From: Methanobacteriota archaeon
GTDB taxonomy: Archaea; Thermoplasmatota; Thermoplasmata; Methanomassiliicoccales; Methanomethylophilaceae
Direction of reading: 5' to 3'
Assembly: GCA_029574055.1 (NCBI GenBank)
Contig: JAKQBQ010000062.1
Location: forward strand, 1 to 7,186
Length of the DNA: 7,186 nt
Positions 4,816 to 7,186 of this stretch are shown piece after piece; the stretch's first letter is position 1, and every line of letters starts with the position of its first letter. The translations under genes were made by a program, and so were the position numbers. The notes below the pieces were generated by a model, which saw only the letters and a list, made by a program, of their open reading frames with translations, did not search any database and was not told the origin of the DNA.

Positions 4816-5885
4816 CCCCGATCGAAGAAAGGAAAGCTGACCACATAGAAATATGCCTCAATGAAAGGATCGAGCCGGGGTATTGTTATTGGGACGATAT
4901 CAAGCTGATACATAACGCGCTTCCGGAAGTGAATGCTGACGAAATCGACATGTCTGCCGAGGTGTTCGGGAAGAAGCTGAAGTTCCCCTTTGTGGTCACT
5001 GCCATTACCGGGGGGTTCAAGGGCGCCAAGAAGATCAACGAGAACATCGCGATTGCGTGCTCGGAGCTCGGCATCGGGATGGGCGTTGGGAGCGAGAGGG
5101 CCGGAGTAGCGGGCGTGGAGCCCGACAGCTACTCGATAATAAAGGAATACGACGTGCCGCTGGTCATAGGCAACATAGGCGCGCCGCAGCTGGTGTCCCA
5201 GCACAGCAAGGATATGTTCTCATCCAAAGACGTGGGCAAGGCAATTGACCTCGTTGACGCTGATGTCGTCGCGATACACCTCAACTTCCTGCAGGAAGTG
5301 GTCCAGCCGGAAGGGGACACGAACGCAAAGGGCTGCTTCGATGCCATCAGAGGGCTTGCGAGGGAGTTCCCCATCATTGTGAAGGAGACAGGCGCCGGGA
5401 TATCGAGGGATGTGGCATCCAGACTGAAGGGGACTGGCATCCTGGGAATGGACATCGCCGGCATGGGAGGCACTAGCTTCTCCGCCGTGGAGCTTTACAG
5501 GGCAATGGCGAGGGACGACATGATGAGAGCGAACATGGGCGAGTCATTCTTCGACTGGGGCATACCCGCTCCCGTGTCCCTGCTTGAGGCGGACAACGGC
5601 CTCCCGATCATCGCATCCGGAGGGATACTCGACGGCATCCACGCCGCATCGTCGATCGCAATGGGCGCATGCTGCGCCGGGGCTGCGCATGCGGTCCTGA
5701 GAGAAGCGACCGAGTCGTCTGCCGCCGTGATAGAAAAACTGACGCTGATAAGAGAGGAGATCCGGGCGGCAATGATGCTCACCGGCTCCGCAAACATCAA
5801 ACAGCTCTCAAGTGCCAGATACGTTGTGCTTGGAGAGACGAAACAATGGTTGGAAGGATTAGCATGGACGCAAAGGAATATCTGA
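4812..5885 (+). CDS. fni: Type 2 isopentenyl-diphosphate delta-isomerase
   Basis: This FMN- and NAD(P)H-dependent enzyme interconverts isopentenyl and dimethylallyl diphosphate, supplying the primer for prenyl chain growth. The product is 357 residues on a TIM barrel, normal for the family. ERKADHIEI (6-14) opens the substrate site. ITGGFKGA (65-72) and GMGVGSERAG (89-98) contact flavin and substrate; many relatives have GSQR where this has GSER. HLNFLQEVVQPEGDTNAKG (156-174) holds the catalytic Gln and the magnesium-binding Glu. IVKETGAGIS (189-198), GMDIAGMGGTSF (212-223) and ASGGILDG (268-275) complete the FMN site. The start at 4812 is chosen over an upstream in-frame ATG because GGAGG (4801-4805) lies six bases ahead and the family N-terminus begins here. 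It overlaps ipk by four bases and the prenyl synthase gene by 22. Confidence 0.96.
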   Translation: MTPIEERKADHIEICLNERIEPGYCYWDDIKLIHNALPEVNADEIDMSAEVFGKKLKFPFVVTAITGGFKGAKKINENIAIACSELGIGMGVGSERAGVAGVEPDSYSIIKEYDVPLVIGNIGAPQLVSQHSKDMFSSKDVGKAIDLVDADVVAIHLNFLQEVVQPEGDTNAKGCFDAIRGLAREFPIIVKETGAGISRDVASRLKGTGILGMDIAGMGGTSFSAVELYRAMARDDMMRANMGESFFDWGIPAPVSLLEADNGLPIIASGGILDGIHAASSIAMGACCAGAAHAVLREATESSAAVIEKLTLIREEIRAAMMLTGSANIKQLSSARYVVLGETKQWLEGLAWTQRNI

Positions 5886-6847
5886 TAAAGACCTCTAAAG
5901 AATTGGACGGCCCCATAAGGAAGTACATCGGCGACGAAGAGCCTGCCAACCTGATAGCGGCCGCAAGGCAGTACCCGTACGCCGGAGGCAAGAGGATGCG
6001 CCCCGCGATGGTGCTTGCCGCGGCGGGGGCGGTGGGAGGAGATGTCTCCAAAGCGATCCCGCTGGCGGTCGCCATCGAATACATACACAATTTCACCCTG
6101 ATCCACGATGACTTCATGGACGGCGATGTCCAGAGAAGGGGCATGACCACGATACATGTGGCATATGACGTTCCCACCGCAATACTGGCCGGGGACGCCT
6201 TATTCGCAAAGGCGTTCCAGATAATCGCCGAGCTCGATGTTCCGGACAGGAACATGAGAGAGATCTTGCGGTACGTCACCCAGGCGGTATGGGACCTTGC
6301 CCGCGGGCAGGAGATGGATATCAACAACGAGAGGAAGATAGTCTCTGAGGGCGAATACATAGAGACGATCAGACTGAAAACGAGCGTCCTGTTCGCCGCC
6401 GCTGCAGCCGGGGGCGCGCTCGCCGGAGGCGCTGACGACAGGACCGTGAAGGCGCTTCACGAATATGCCATGGCGCTCGGCCTCGGCTTCCAGATATTCG
6501 ACGATTACCTCGGCATAGCCGGGGACCCTTCCAAGGCGGGAAAGTCGGTGGGCAACGACATAAGGAAAGGGAAATGCACCGTCATGGTCACCCACGCCGT
6601 CAGGAACATCAAGGATCCCAAAGTACTCGAGGACTTCAAAAGCATACTCGGCAACGCCGATGCTACCGAGGAGCAGGTCGCAAGAGCCAGGTCCATCATG
6701 GAAAAGGCCGGGAGCATCGACTACGGAAGACAGCTGGCAAAGAAGAAAGTGGATGAGGCCATATCAAAGCTGGATGTGCTTGCGCCCAGCGAGCACAAGG
6801 ACTTCATGATCGCACTTGCGAGATTTGCGATCGACAGAGAGGTCTGA
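5864..6847 (+). CDS. idsA: Short-chain polyprenyl diphosphate synthase (geranylgeranyl diphosphate synthase)
   Basis: This enzyme condenses isopentenyl diphosphate onto allylic diphosphates to build the C20 chain of archaeal ether lipids. It has 327 residues and an all-helical fold. GGKRMRP (41-47) binds isopentenyl diphosphate. The first aspartate-rich motif is DDFMD (82-86). LKTSVLF (171-177) and GLGFQIFDDYLG (206-217) carry the conserved Lys-Thr and the second motif in its DDxxG form. Phe77, five residues before the first motif, is the position that limits chain length in archaeal synthases, consistent with a C15-C20 product. The start at 5864 has GGAAGGA (5852-5858) five bases upstream. 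An in-frame ATG at 5846 (six residues longer) is an alternative. Translation is probably coupled to fni, and its stop abuts the radB stop. Confidence 0.93.
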   Translation: MDAKEYLIKTSKELDGPIRKYIGDEEPANLIAAARQYPYAGGKRMRPAMVLAAAGAVGGDVSKAIPLAVAIEYIHNFTLIHDDFMDGDVQRRGMTTIHVAYDVPTAILAGDALFAKAFQIIAELDVPDRNMREILRYVTQAVWDLARGQEMDINNERKIVSEGEYIETIRLKTSVLFAAAAAGGALAGGADDRTVKALHEYAMALGLGFQIFDDYLGIAGDPSKAGKSVGNDIRKGKCTVMVTHAVRNIKDPKVLEDFKSILGNADATEEQVARARSIMEKAGSIDYGRQLAKKKVDEAISKLDVLAPSEHKDFMIALARFAIDREV

Positions 6848-7186
6848 TCACAGATCCTCTATGCCGGTCGCGGTTATCCTGTAGCTTGCATACCTGCCTT
6901 CGGGCAGGCTGCGGTGCTTTATCACTACAGCGGTCCGGACGCTGTTACTTTTTTTATCCAGGCGCAGGATCGTCTTGGAATTGTGGTTCAGCGCATGCCC
7001 GCCGAGGAACTCTATCCCCCCGGTGGCGATGTTCGTATAGACCTGCGATGTCAGCAGCACAGCGACATCGTTCCTCCTTGCCATCCCCATCAGGACCTCG
7101 ATCTGCCTTATGAAATCGTTCCGGATCTTCATATCGTCGTGGTTGAGCCTGTAGAACATATTGATGGAATCCACTATGACCAGGTC
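6848..7186 (-). CDS. radB: DNA repair and recombination protein RadB (C-terminal 112 residues, 5' part outside window)
   Basis: RadB is a RecA-fold paralogue of the archaeal recombinase RadA that takes part in recombination without strong ATPase or strand exchange of its own. The frame is open to the window edge, so only the C-terminal half is visible. It begins with the Walker B strand DLVIVDS (1-7), then the helix MKIRNDFIRQIEVLMGMARR (19-38), the VLLTSQVYTNI strand (43-53), a GG-containing turn (IEFLGGHALNHNSKTI, 58-73) and the closing strands with IKHRSLPEG (89-97) and YRITATGIEDL (102-112). The short length after Walker B and the KHRS-PEG tail favour RadB over RadA. It converges on the prenyl synthase gene with no intergenic base. 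Confidence 0.9.
   Translation of the reverse strand, partial: DLVIVDSINMFYRLNHDDMKIRNDFIRQIEVLMGMARRNDVAVLLTSQVYTNIATGGIEFLGGHALNHNSKTILRLDKKSNSVRTAVVIKHRSLPEGRYASYRITATGIEDL
6949..6955 (+). terminator. Possible T7 terminator for the isoprenoid operon, inside radB
   Basis: Plus-strand TTTTTTT lies about 100 bases past the prenyl synthase stop, within the antisense of radB (it encodes a Lys-Lys pair there). No other oligo-T run follows the operon before this point, so operon transcripts may end here, overlapping radB mRNA. Confidence 0.3.

Noticed and set aside
5669..5863. N-terminal extension of the prenyl synthase from an in-frame ATG at 5669
   Set aside because: It is an out-of-frame reading of fni with Arg/Asp-rich, non-conserved sequence; the family start fits 5864 (or 5846).

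Overview
The window looks archaeal. It carries nascent polypeptide-associated complex protein, an AlaX trans-editing enzyme, RadB recombinase, isopentenyl phosphate kinase, a geranylgeranyl diphosphate synthase, TATA-type promoters and several starts with no ribosome binding site, which fit leaderless messages. HypC implies a [NiFe] hydrogenase. A 5S rRNA gene stands alone with its own promoter, unlinked from 16S/23S. Together these fit a member of the Thermoplasmatota, possibly a methanogen of the Methanomassiliicoccales type; this placement is an inference from gene content, not a sequence match.

Layout. Minus strand, 1-709: the N-terminal two thirds of a catalytic-type aspartyl-tRNA synthetase of the bacterial form, cut by the window edge. 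Upstream of it (783-923, minus) is a possible 46-residue protein, preceded by two copies of a 25-bp element 41 bp apart. Then comes an Lrp/AsnC regulator (996-1463, minus), divergent from an AlaX-L alanyl-tRNA editing protein (1535-2719, plus). A probable two-gene unit follows: NAC (2818-3180) and hypC (3185-3418).

From 3419 to 4035 there is no convincing protein gene. This stretch holds a strongly folded candidate non-coding RNA (about 3538-3757), then the 5S rRNA gene (about 3858-3981), each with a TATA-like element about 25 bases ahead of the apparent 5' end.

From 4036 to 6847 a compact plus-strand operon encodes isopentenyl phosphate kinase, type 2 isopentenyl diphosphate isomerase and a short-chain prenyl synthase. 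In order, these make isopentenyl diphosphate from isopentenyl phosphate (the archaeal branch of the mevalonate pathway), isomerise it to dimethylallyl diphosphate, and condense both into the C15-C20 chain used for ether lipids. The operon meets radB (6848-7186, minus, partial) stop codon to stop codon.

Most interesting points: the unidentified structured RNA between hypC and 5S; the paired repeat elements and shared 10-mer around the lrp gene; and the bacterial-type AspRS whose anticodon-domain residues look like those of non-discriminating enzymes.
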